Source of the DNA: Chionoecetes opilio
Lineage: Eukaryota > Arthropoda > Malacostraca > Decapoda > Majidae
Assembly (NCBI GenBank): GCA_016584305.1
Contig: JACEEZ010001165.1
Span: forward strand, 27,501-91,500
Direction of reading: 5' to 3'
Length of the DNA stretch: 64,000 nucleotides
Shown here: one piece after another, positions 33,713-44,108 of the stretch
How positions within the stretch are numbered: position 1 is the first letter of the stretch
Layout of the letters: each line of letters starts with the position of its first letter
Position numbers and translations under genes: made by a program
The notes under the pieces: model-generated
Databases searched by the model: none
Told to the model about the DNA's origin: nothing
The model's input: only the letters and a program-made list of their open reading frames with translations

Positions 33713-34400
33713 GATGGGGGACGAGATGCAAAAAATGGAACATAGAAGTGGATGCTGATTTGGTGGATGTAATCAACTGATAGATGGAAGACCGAATGTT
33801 ATGGAATGGAAGATGGTGAAAACGTAAGACGGAAAAATGCCTTTAGTGGTATGTGGATAAGTTGTAAATGAGATCGAAGAGTAGTTAAATAGTGGGTCTG
33901 AGTAAAAGGAGAATGAGATGGAGCAAAAGAAAAACTAGAAGGTACAAGGGAGAAAGAGGCACCAAGTATAAGAGTTTGTAAGATGGAACGGAACCCTGGG
34001 GTGGCACATTCTGGACTAAGCCAGGACACAGGTAGTATGTTGAATGCAAGGAAATATGATGGTCTGAGTCCCGCCAGCAAAGTCCGCAGAGGTGTGACAT
34101 GGGTGAGGATGAAACAAGTGGAACAGGATCAAGAATGTGAGAGTAACGGAGGGAATGGAAATTATGCGTTGTGATTTGGACGAAATAGATGTGAAATGAA
34201 GGAGGTGGTTGAAAGACCAAGACGAGAATGGAGTTATTGCTGCTGGGACTGTACGGTTTTGAAACAACGGTGACGGATGCTTGAGGACTGAAAGAGTTTT
34301 GGAAAAGATGTGGTGTATGAGAAAAGACAATAGAAGGAAAGGTGATGTGGCCTTCGGCCCCATATAATTGATGTTGTAGTAGTAGTATATATTAGACAAA
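33713..34400 (+). pseudogene. LINE ORF2 C-terminal end (right arm) and 3' tail
   Basis: Continues the LINE after the Ty3 insertion. WSESRQQSPQRCDMGEDET (about 34060-34115) has the Cys-containing post-RT segment common in decapod LINEs, and RMELLLLGLYG follows near 34220-34255. A (TAG)-rich tail lies at 34374-34392 after GGCCTTCGGCCCC. Mirror of 12620-13300. Confidence 0.78.
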
Positions 34401-35530
34401 CAAGTGAGTAAATACTCCACTCGGGTTGTGCTGTCGTTGGTCATGGTCAAAGGCCTCGGGGTAGACCACGTTTCCGTGTGATTCCACGGGGCGCCAAGAA
34501 ATTCGACGGCATCAGCACAGCAACCCTGACAGATGACGTATGAGTTGGGCAGTGCGTGAACACGGGGTAGGCAAGTAGACTCCCCACGTAGTCTCTGGTC
34601 TGGCCCTGCACTTGTTGTTTCGGCATAGCAAATGCAGCCGGACAAGTGAAAAGTGCAGACGCCGGCATGCGGAATCCAGTTGTCAAGACGCTGCCTGCGT
34701 GATGATGGGTACGCGAGGCATGTTAAAAGTCGTCACATCGGCTCGGGTCCGCGTGAGACATGCAGCTGCAGCACGTTGGCACTGATGCCCTACGCAAGCA
34801 GCACATGATATTTTTATACAACCACTAAGGGAATCACTTAATTGAAAAATTCAAAGGCCGGCATACAGCTTAAGTCCGATTAAGGATCGTGGTTCCTGAA
34901 GTGGTGGTGAATAGTAGTCAGAAAGCAAAATATTAAACGCAAAATCCTGTCCGACGGCACGGTAGCAGTACGAGAGCGCAATAGTGGAGAAAAGTGGTTG
35001 GTGCTCGGTCGAGAGTCGAATACAATTTCGAGAAAATGAACGCTGGCCAGCAGTCCTTGGATAGCTTACAACAGCTTCTCACACAGGGTATTGTTTTTAG
35101 CCCAAAACCCCCTTCAAATTATTCAAGACATGGACCAAGCCGCTTATCACACGATTATTGCGAATTTTTGTGCCTACTCTCATTCAAAATTGAATTACAG
35201 TTAGTCTACCCAAACAGGACACGGACAGACAAACGGCTAAGCTATAGTATTGTGACGCAGGGCACTCACCTTCCTTATCCCACCAAAAAGAGGCGCCTCT
35301 CGTAAACACTTAAACCATGACGGGGGAAAAGGTTCGTAGAGCACCATGAAGGCGAGAACATTTCTTCGCGCTGAGGCACCTTTATGATTCACCCGGAGGA
35401 AGAGGACACTGACACACTGTAATACACTGTCTAAATTTAATGGCGGAGGTCACAATACACAGTCCTGATGGGGGAGGGACTAGAGACTACATGTCAGACT
35501 GTCTTAGTAAAGTTGTCTAACAACACTGAG

Positions 35531-35819
35531 GGAAAATAGATGGGGGATGAGGGATAATGGGTGAGTGAATGGGTGTGTAGTGATGGGTAATAGGTGGGGG
35601 GGTGATGGGTAATGGGTGGGGGGTGATGGGTAATGGGTGAGTGAATGGGTTGGGGTGATGTGAATGGGTTGGCGTTAATAACATACATTTTACATCCATG
35701 ATTCAGGAAAGTTAGAAGGGGCTATCTGGAGAGTCTGTGTTTGGTGGGCCGAAGGCCCACCAATAGCCCTCCGCAGGAGCTAGCCAAAAAGTCCGCTGGG
35801 AGGGTGGCTTTGCGGCTAG
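35531..35819 (+). mobile_element. Helentron/Helitron-like 3' tail with GGGTGATGGGTAAT repeats
   Basis: A minisatellite of GTGATGGGTAATGGGTG units (35550-35660) is followed by a conserved block, a GGTGGGCC-GAA-GGCCCACC hairpin (35750-35762), a second stem near 35793-35806, TTTGCGG and a terminal CTAG (35816-35819) followed by T. A 3' hairpin a few bases before CTRR, no inverted termini and internal short tandem repeats match Helitron/Helentron-associated elements. A longer, cleaner copy ends at 50922. The 5' end was not found; this copy starts abruptly inside an LTR fragment. Confidence 0.65.
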
Positions 35820-36089
35820 TATATTATATATGTGACAACTGTTGATGCTTATGACTTTGTTACACCCCAGCTCCAATATACACCTCTATATCACTTTTTT
35901 GTGTATATGCATAGTGATTGAGATGCACACATATAGAAGTGTAATTATAGGTGCGTTGGAATGGTGAAGAATGCTATGAGTAATAATAATCAAAGCAGTA
36001 GGCGCTTGATATAATTTTACTAAAGGTCCTTGTGATGGGCGTCTAAAAACACCATTGTCGCATATCTCTAACAATGATTAAGCAGTCAG

Positions 36090-36641
36090 GTGATTCAAAT
36101 TTGCGGTGCTTGGGTACGAGGCTCCAAGTGTGACGACATGGGACTCAAGTCACGGCACGAGACGAGACTCGATGACGACATGGGACTCATGTCACGGCAC
36201 GAGACGAGACTCGATGACGACATGGGACTCATGTCACGGCACGAGACGAGACTCGATGACGACATGGGACTCAAGTCACGGCACGAGACGAGACTCGATG
36301 ACGACATGGGACTCAAGTCACGGCACGAGACGAGACTCGATGACGACATGGGACTCAAGTCACGGCACGAGACGAGACTCGATGACGACATGGGACTCAA
36401 GTCACGGCACGAGACGAGACTCGATGACGACATGGGACTCATGTCACGGCACGACACGAGACTCGATGACGACATGGGACTAGAGTCACGGTACGACACG
36501 AGACTCGATGACGACATGGGACTAGAGTCACGGCACGACACGAGACTCGATGACGACATGGGACTAGAGTCACGGCACGACACGAGAGTGGATGAAACAC
36601 GAGACGAAGCGAAAGAAAAGGAAGACGAAGACACGTCTTGA
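36090..36641 (+). other. ORF across a 42-bp minisatellite (183 aa), doubtful gene
   Basis: The frame reads the 14-residue unit DDMGLKSRHETRLD eleven times, with K/M/E and E/D changes. The opposite strand has an equally long ORF (36095-36634) of SSSLVSCRDLSPM units. Because 42 is a multiple of three, open frames on both strands follow from the repeat alone. No flanking domain, signal peptide or promoter is seen. Most likely not protein-coding. Confidence 0.25.
36132..36594. repeat. 42-bp minisatellite, 11 copies in exact phase
   Basis: Units GACGACATGGGACTCAAGTC + ACGGCACGAGACGAGACTCG + AT. All eleven are exactly 42 bp; only substitutions distinguish them (ATGTCACGG, AGAGTCACGG, CGACACGAG variants), with variants grouped towards the right end. 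The absence of indels contrasts with the rest of the window. Confidence 0.95.
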
Positions 36642-36658
36642 TATGAGACGAAGGAAAA

Positions 36659-36890
36659 AATGGCCAGTATTGGAGCATGGCCAGTACTGGATTAGGAGCA
36701 TGGCCAGTATTGGAGCATGGCCAGTATTGGAGCATGGCCAGTATTGGAGCATGGCCAGTACTGGATTGGAGCATGGCCAGTATTGGAGCATGGCCAGTAC
36801 TGGATTGGAGCATGGCCAGTATTGGAGCATGGCCAGTATTGGAGCATGGCCAGTATTGGAGCATGGCCAGTATTGGATTGGAGCATGGCC
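36659..36890. repeat. 17-bp minisatellite with 22-bp variants
   Basis: Repeats of GGAGCATGGCCAGTATT, some lengthened to GGAGCATGGCCAGTACTGGATT. 17 is not a multiple of three, so all frames are open over it; the ORFs there are not genes. Confidence 0.95.
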
Positions 36891-36899
36891 CAACTGATG

Positions 36900-38570
36900 A
36901 ATTATTAACTTTTGGAGTCGATCCGGGTCTGGATCAAAGATAGTTTTAATGATCTTGTAGGGGCATGACGTCTGCCATCCTCAGGGTGGTGTCCAACATC
37001 ATGTGGGGCGTCTCTACGCAATCTTCTAATTCCAAACTCCCTCATCCCCTTTCTACTACCCCCACCCTGGAGGTTCCGAATTAATTCCTTTGATAAAACT
37101 CTACTTTCCAGCGAATATACTAAACATTTGCCTCCAACATTCCTTATCCTTTCTCTTCCCACCAGGGTAGAGGTTCCTCGCTTGCGTTAACATACTTTCC
37201 CAAAAATGTATGCTGCTGGCAACAGTGCTAGAAAGAGAGAAGACACAAGAACCTATACAAATATTATCAATCATGCCACGATCCAAGTTAAGAAATGCAG
37301 ATGTGAGAAGAAAGCAGTTGTGAATATATGAAAATAACTTAACTTTTGAATGAAATGTTAGAGGTGTAAGGGTATCAATAATCCAAAGAATATTGTGTTG
37401 GTTTGAAATCGTATTTTATTTCGCTAGCTCAGCCTCAGCGGAGGTATGTGCTCTCGGAGTGCCTTTATTGCATTCTAAATTCGAAGTGTTTTAAAGTTAT
37501 TCATTGTAAACAATAACAATTGGGGCATGTGAAAATAACCTTGTGGTTTCGTCGCCTTATTCACACAACTCAACTCAACGCTGACACGGAAGAAATACAA
37601 TGGCAAAATGGAGGATGCCCGCCTAAGGTCTTTCCTCATAGCAGAGGCGTAATGCCATAAACATTATCTTTTTGTTGAGTCTCGAGGCGGCACTGCAGCT
37701 ATGCGACATAAGGCAACAGTAAAATGTTGATCGGAGGAGCCCTTCGGAAAAAATCCGTGTAGGAAAATAAGGTGATGGGTTACAAATAAAGGAAGGATCA
37801 AGAAAGCTGTGCGTTTCTCTTAAGGAAGTCAAGAATACGCAAGGTGCTGCACGAGCTGCTCGAGGTCGTGTAGGCGAGGAAAGGTGAATCCAAATTCACA
37901 AGATTTTTCAGGGAAATAAGACTACAATCAGAACTGGAGGTGAACAATGAAATCCCAAGGACTGGAGATTCCGGCAGAAGAAAAATAATTCGAGATGTGA
38001 AAATGAAGACCAGAAGTTAGATATTATGTGGCGTCTCTCCATGAACACTTCATATCTCCAGAATTAGATTATAGTGGATGACGTCGAAAAAAGGCAAGTT
38101 ATATATCATTATAAAAAAGGATAAGGCTTTGATTTAGACTGGGATCTTTCATGTTTTCAGGGTTACAGCAGAAGTTGCATCGAAACCCTTGAAGGAGGAT
38201 GTCAAATGCAGTTCGGAATGCTAGAGGACCGAAAATGTTTCAGTTTTCTTTACTAACACTAAACTGTTGAGATTTTTATAAGACGTTTTATGGCTTTTAC
38301 ATTCCTAACATCATGATATTCAAAATATCGTGTATCGCTCAATTTTTTTAAAAGGGAATTAATGCTCTCCTGACACGTCATTTTTCGTATTCATAAACAT
38401 GCTTACAGAACAACATGAATTACATGGTTGTGGTAAATATTTACACCCCTGTGGCCATCAGACAGAAAAAATCCGGTTGGTTTGATTTGATGGATTATTT
38501 ACATCAAGAAACCACCATCTTATTTGGGTCATGTGATGCCGAATACATATTCATATAAACATGGAAAATG
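36900..38570. other. No recognised feature
   Basis: About 1.7 kb of moderately AT-rich DNA with only short ORFs. No transposon end, protein family or tandem repeat recognised. Confidence 0.6.
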
Positions 38571-38572
38571 CA

Positions 38573-38611
<39 letters not shown>

Positions 38612-38659
38612 TATATACATATATATATATATACATATTATATATACATATATATATAC

Positions 38660-38708
<49 letters not shown>

Positions 38709-39180
38709 TATATATATAATTAACATATATAATATATATAATATATAATGAAGATAAAAACCCTACCCGCGGGTTTTATACTTCATTTTTAGATCAAAGA
38801 TTCCCTCATGGGAAAGTTTTCCCTTTATTATATTATATATTATATACATATAATATATACAAATATATATTTTTCATTTTAATATATATATATATATTTA
38901 TAATAATAATATACATATATATATATTATATATATAATACATTTTAATTATAATTATAATATATAATACATTATATAATATAACTATATTTTAACTTTAA
39001 TACATATATTATATATAATATATATTATATATACATTATACAATATTATATAATTTTAATATATTTTAAATATATTTTATATAAATAAAATTATATATAT
39101 TAATACTTTATATTTTTAAAAATATTAATATATATAATATATATATAATATATATATATATAAAATATATTTTAAAATTA
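38573..39180. repeat. (TA)n-rich region
   Basis: Alternating TA with TACA variants (38577-38750), a short non-repeat island (38751-38835) and further TA/AT-rich DNA to 39180. Confidence 0.93.
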
Positions 39181-39181
39181 C

Positions 39182-39237
39182 CCCCACGTTTCCCAAGGGG
39201 ATGCCCCGAAACACAAAAAAAATGTTCCTTTAAACTC
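39182..39237 (-). repeat. Partial LTR-like segment (3' side)
   Basis: Shares TTTAAAGGAACATTTT and CGGGG-CATCC with the LTR at 43660-43820 and the palindrome axis, then runs into the TA-rich region, so the rest of this LTR is missing or replaced. Confidence 0.5.
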
Positions 39238-39449
39238 CAAGACCACCTCCATTGCAACAAATCCCCTTTTGAGATGACACAAAAAACACTGTTGCAATCC
39301 TAAAAAAGAATAGGAAAATTTGGACTGTGTGGAGTAGAAAACAATATGACATTAAGGGCACATAACCCTGTAGGTTGGGGGGCCCTTTTCCTGGCGCTTT
39401 GGGCCTCCCCTGTTGGCATGTCGCTGATGCCCTGTGGGGATGGGCCCTC

Positions 39450-39780
39450 CTGCCGGCAGGGTCGGGCGCCGGTTCTCAGGCTTTGCGGGAGCGGGGGAAG
39501 GTGGGCCGGTTGCGATGGGAGATTCTGCCGTTTGCCCCCCCAGCCTCACCAAGTACTCCCTGGGGCCCAGACTGTCTACGATGACGCCTGAGCGGCCCCC
39601 ATCGCCCCCGTTTCCTGCTTTTGCCCCGGACCCACTGTGAGGCCCGAGGGGACGAAAATCGTGGGCAGTTGGTTCCACCTCTCCGCCGCAAATCTGTTTG
39701 GGAGCCCCAGGGCCCGCTCTCGCCCCCACATCCCGCCATTTGTCGCTGACGCGTGTGCCTTCTGCAGGGGGCACGGAATC
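39450..39780 (-). pseudogene. Integrase C-terminal region (Ty3/gypsy family 2)
   Basis: The minus strand reads SGVIVDSLGPREYLVRLGG in one frame, with SHRNR in a neighbouring frame. V-V/I-V....-Y-VR-DGS....RNR is the small beta-barrel end of gypsy integrases of this type. The catalytic core further right (about 39.8-40.7 kb) is not readable. Confidence 0.6.
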
Positions 39781-40899
39781 CCTTAGCTGCGGGTCCCATC
39801 AGCAGGGGGGAGGGGAGTAATCCGTGCTCTGCAGTGCCGGGTTGAGGTACCAGGAAGGCTTTCTGCCGCGTCGGAGTCGAGCGGTCCCGGCGAGACTGCC
39901 CCCGGGATTCTTTTGACCAAATTCACTGCAGCTCTGCTCGCCCGTTAGACTGTGAGAAGGCGAGGACGACACCCGCAACGTTACGGCCAGGCGGTTTAAG
40001 GGGAACTTTTTTCCCTTTCCTGGTCCCCAGGGGGTCCCCATCGCACGACAGCACTTCAGGGATGCCGAATCCCCTGAACCATCTTCTAAACACGGGTATT
40101 AGCCAAATGGAGCACCCCCCCGGGGCAAGGTTTACCCCCAGCCAGCCAGTCGTCTGTAGGCGTGGGGGGTAAGTGTTCCCTTTGGGTGGAATAGGTCGCC
40201 GCGGCCTGCTGGGAAAGGGTACTCAGGTGCTGGCGTGGGAAGGAGAGTCTCGGGGGATGGGAGGGGGCCTGTGCTTCGCACAGTTGACAGTGAGCCGCCG
40301 TGCTCTCCCTCAGCGTAAAAGCCTGCCATACACCGATTGTGGCCCTGCTGAGCAGGGAAAAGGCCCCCCCCCGGGTGCCTGCATAGAGGTTATGGGCCCC
40401 TGCACGGGGGAGGGTCGCAGGAATCCCCAACCCGCAATGCCCCCGTATGGGTATTTTGGGGACGCGCCCTGGACAAAGGGTTGCGCCTTTTGTAAAAAGG
40501 GGCGAAGAGCGAGGGGGCTCTGCGTCCTTGCGGTCCGCCAATCCCCTGCAGAATCCGCTACGCAACAGTCGGGGGTCTTTGTCCCGTAGGCCCCCTCTTG
40601 AATCTGTCGAAATCCACGATGGTCCCGTCATCGCCCCCCAGGGGCGCCCTGTAGCGCAGCGACGAAGGCAACATCTCCTTCTCTTCGCTAGGCGGTCTCG
40701 CCCCGGCTCGCCATGCAGCGCGGGTCCCGGAGAGGGTCGCCGCACAATTGGCCTTCCCCTTCAGGTCTTCACGGGAACGGTACATCAGTTTTTTTCCCCT
40801 TTGGGGTTTATTGCTTGGGTTGCTGAGTCTTTCAGCTCCTTACCCTTTGAAGATTTGGTGAGCGCCGGTGGTCGGGACAAAGGTGAATTTCATGCAGCC

Positions 40900-42060
40900 C
40901 GGGAGGAAGAGGCGCCCTTTTTTTCAGCCCCAGACGATCGCGAGAGTTTTCCCTCCAGCAAAGAGTATTTTTTCCGCTGCGTTAGGGGCGGTGCCACCCC
41001 AAGCCGGTTTTCCAACCGCCCTTGCAACACAGGGGTGACTCCGTGACACGCACTCACAGTACTGCTGCATGACCAAAAAGCTGATGCCGAGGCGACTGTA
41101 GTCCGAAAAGACTGGGAAGCCGTGTGACTTTCGTAGTACCTGAGGCCCTCACTTGTAGCTTCCCATGGCCTCTCTCGTCGCCTAAATATGGCCTGCAGTG
41201 GTTGTCCCAGTACACCACCTTTCCGGACGGCGCTTGAGAAGCTCCCTGAACGGCTCCATCAGGGGGGCTTTGGTTCAGGAAAAGGGGCCTACCTGATTTC
41301 CAGGCCGAACTGGGATGGAGTCTGTGGGGGAGGCTTTGTGGCAGGGAAAATTTGTGTGCGAAAGGAGGTCCCCCGGCGATATTTTCCCAGCCCACAGATA
41401 CCCCGCGAAGGTCACACTTTTCTGAAAAAGGGAATTTGTCCGGCCTTAGCGTGATCCGTTCTCTGCATTCGGATTCTCACGTCTGCAGGAAATCATACTT
41501 GTCCCAGAAGGCTTCGGCGAGGTTTTTGGTATGCAGCAGTTTTTTCGTCAACGCACTTCAGCTTCCTGGGAAATCTGTGATCACGTCGTCGAAGCGCTTT
41601 GTGAAGGCATCCTGTGAGGCACGGTTCCCATCGGGGTGGGGGTAGCGGTATCGCCCCCACGGAGATGAACTTTGTGAGTCTGTGCCCCTTGTCGAGTGCG
41701 ATTGGTGGTACGCCAAAGTAGATCTGCCCACAGTCTTGAAGTGTGTTCGGACGCTGGTAAAACTGTCAAAAGGGCGGGCGGGTGTGGGGGGGTTCACGGC
41801 GGCACGCCTTGTGAGCCGCGGTAGCCCCACAGCCCTGCGTGGCCCCCCGCCTTTTTGGGCACCGCAACCATGCGCGGGCACCACTCCGTCGGCCCCCGCA
41901 CCGGAACGGGGGTCGATGATGCCCCCCCAACACGTCCTCATCAAGCCCCTGCGTACTTCGTCGTAGAAGTGGTGAGGGGGATCGTGGCGGGGGCATGAAC
42001 GGTGGGGTTTGCGCGTGGGCCCGCAGGTGAATATGGTGGGGAGGCCCATCATCCGGTAGC
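40900..42060 (-). pseudogene. Reverse transcriptase and RNase H region (Ty3/gypsy family 2)
   Basis: Minus-strand landmarks: FYDEVRRGL (about 41965), AQKGGGPRRAVGL (about 41850), FDSFTSVR-HFKTVGRSTLA (41700-41765), SPWGRYRY (about 41650), ASQDAFTKRFDDVITDFPG (41560-41615), then GKVVYWDN (about 41210) and FGHAAV/FLVMQQY (about 41060). These are RT blocks 2-5 and the connection/RNase H region. The YVDD block lies near 41540 but is not readable through indels. Confidence 0.78.
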
Positions 42061-42639
42061 GGCGAGCGGCTACGCAAACCAGTGGCCCAAAGTGCCCCAG
42101 AAACCACCTTTCCAGGCGGTTCCCCGTTTTCCTCTGTCAGGTCGTACGGGGAACGGGGGGGGGGGGGGGGTTTGGTGGTCCCACGGACACACCACCCACT
42201 TTTGGAAACATGTTTGGGAAAGTTTGGGGGCAAAAGGCTGAGGTCCTTGACACCTCAGTGACAATACAGCGACGTACCCCATCAGCAAAGTCCCAGGACT
42301 GCCTTTGGCAAAAAAAGTGTCCCAAAAGGTGAATTAAACTTTGGCAAGCCCAGGACGTTGATACGGCCCTCGGCGAGGTGACTAAATTTTTGGCGGGGGG
42401 CGCGGGGGGGCTCTGGGGAAGGCCAAAAGCATCCATGGGGTGGCCCCCCGCGACGCACACCTGGGGCCCCCCGTGTCACCCACCCCAACACCTCGAGCGC
42501 GCCCGGTGAGTCCCGCACGAAACCCACCCTCAGGCTGGCTGACAGCCCCCCCGGGGGGCCGCCCACCGGAGCCCCGGTGGGCTCGGTGGCGCCCCCCGGG
42601 GTTTTTGGGCCCGGGCACCCGCGCCGAAGGGGTCCGTCT

Positions 42640-42720
42640 TCCGCAGTTGGCAGGTGACAAAGAGGGCGGATTTTTTTTCCCCCCTCCGCATTTGCGGCCA
42701 CAATTACGGCAGCACTTCGC
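42640..42720 (-). pseudogene. Possible Gag zinc knuckle (Ty3/gypsy family 2)
   Basis: The minus strand reads CRNCGRKCGGG, the start of a Cys knuckle of the C..CG type, lying between the LTR and the RT as Gag nucleocapsid would. The second half is not readable. Confidence 0.45.
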
Positions 42721-43644
42721 AGGGGTTTTTCATTTGAGGCCTGGCTGAGGCGTCTCTTTTTTGGGGAGACCCGATGGCCCCCGCCGCCACCCCGGGGGGG
42801 AGAAGTTTCCGTACCCCCTCCGCTCCCGCCCCCACGCCCCCCGGGCCCCCGTGCGCTCCCGCTGTTTTTTTCAGCCGACTGAACTCTACAAATCGAATAA
42901 CGTCATTGATTGGTGACTGGAGCAGGTACGCGGGGACCTGGGTTTTATGCGAAGGTCGGCCAGCCCCATCATAATTCTTTGCTAGCTAAAATCATGAGAT
43001 TCCCGGGCACAAGGGGGAACGAAAACTCGCACTCTGCCGCTTTGGGCTCACCATGACCAAATAAAACAACATTTTCCCCGGGCTCCTGGGTGCACTCAAA
43101 GAAATTCCCCACCCCCCCACTTACATTGGCCCAACAACGACGCGCCGCATACACTGATCGCTCCCTGTCGACATATAGGGTGACCGCCCGTCCCCCCAGT
43201 GCGTCCCAGCACTGTGAACCTCACCACACACAGCAGCCAAGAACCTGGGGCCCAGAGGCGGCTCAGCCGCAGTTTGACTGAAAACACCTCACGCCCCGGG
43301 CCCATGCTCAAAATGGACGGAGGACATGCCATGGGGGCCCCTCGCTGGGGCCCAGGTGGGCTGGGGGTGTTGTGTAGGCCTTTGCGGGTGCGGCGGCGGC
43401 GGCCTGTAGGAACTGACCGGGCCCTGCAAAGGCGGCTGTGGTTGCCAAAAACCGGGTGTAGGTACAGGTGGGGGTGCAAACCCAGGGGGTGGTCTGCCGG
43501 GGCGGCGGTTTTGTGGGGTTTTTCCCCTGAGGTGACCCGGGCCCCGGTTGTTTTGTATCGTCGGCCCCCCCCCCCCCCCAATTCCCCTTTCCCCGTCTCC
43601 AAATTGTCGGAAACAGGGCACTTCGGGACCTAGGCCCACCCTGT

Positions 43645-43797
43645 AGGTAAACTGCGCCATGTAAGGCGTGGCCCCAGGGTCATGAAACCCGAGAGACCCT
43701 TTGAGAGTTTTTTGTTTTACTAAAAGGACAGACGCGGAGCAAGACTCAGCCCCGCGGCGGTAAACCCCCCCCCGTTCCAACGGATGTCCCCGGAACA
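43645..43797 (-). repeat. 5' LTR (138 bp as read) and primer site of the second gypsy element
   Basis: Minus strand: TGTTCCGGGGACATCCG..GCTGAGTCTTGCTCCGCG..GCCTTACA, then TGGCGCAGT. The start is the same sequence as at the palindrome axis (23387-23440), but here it continues normally after GAGTCTTG. Confidence 0.65.
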
Positions 43798-43818
43798 CAT
43801 AAAATTTTCCTTTAAACC

Positions 43819-43822
<4 letters not shown>

Positions 43823-43861
<39 letters not shown>

Positions 43862-43940
43862 ATTTTAAAAATTATATTATATAAAATTTTAATATATATA
43901 TATATTTATATATATATATATATATAATATATAATAATAC
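43823..43940. repeat. (TA)n microsatellite
   Basis: TA tract in the place of the CA tract at 23526-23633 in the palindrome. Confidence 0.9.
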
Positions 43941-44108
43941 ACACTTTTAAAAACACATACACACCCCACACCCACACAACCCCCACAAAACCCAAAATTA
44001 ATAGATTCGTAGACTAAGCACAAAGCTGATAAAGTTGTAAATACGTTGCCAATCTTTATTTACAAATTTTTTATGTAAAATACACAAATTACTATTTTTT
44101 TATGTACT

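Larger units (their letters stand above)
11518..35530. repeat. Giant palindrome, ~12-kb arms, about 8-nt loop
   Basis: 11518-23433 and 23442-35530 are reverse complements through their whole length. In mirror order they hold LTR end, LINE 3' end, Ty3/gypsy element, LINE RT, TAG-rich stretch, ACCGC-rich element, GA/CT tract, long-TIR element and GT/CA tract. The arms differ by frequent one- or two-base indels. The axis is near 23438: GCGGGCT, then GAGTCTTG, then AGCTCGC. Both arms carry the same transposon insertions with the same target duplications, so the arms are copies of one locus, not independent repeats. A library or assembly fold-back is a serious alternative to a real palindrome. Confidence 0.9.
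39190..43797 (-). mobile_element. Ty3/gypsy retrotransposon, second family, minus strand (frame-broken)
   Basis: On the minus strand from 43797: LTR starting TGTTCCGGGGACATCC, primer-like TGGCGCAGT at 43659, a Cys-rich Gag segment, RT, RNase H region and an integrase C-terminus near 39.5 kb, followed by a partial LTR-like segment at 39182-39237. Homopolymers are inflated throughout and no frame lasts more than about 200 codons. This family differs from the 13-17 kb and 29-33 kb element in LTR, primer site and RT sequence. Confidence 0.75.

Noticed and set aside
36132..36890. CRISPR-like array
   Set aside because: The 42-bp and 17-bp units are head-to-tail with no variable spacers, and the context is eukaryotic; they are minisatellites.
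40086..41046. Overlapping 199-219-residue ORFs on both strands as genes
   Set aside because: They fall in a GC-rich, frame-broken pol region; no conserved motifs in those frames.
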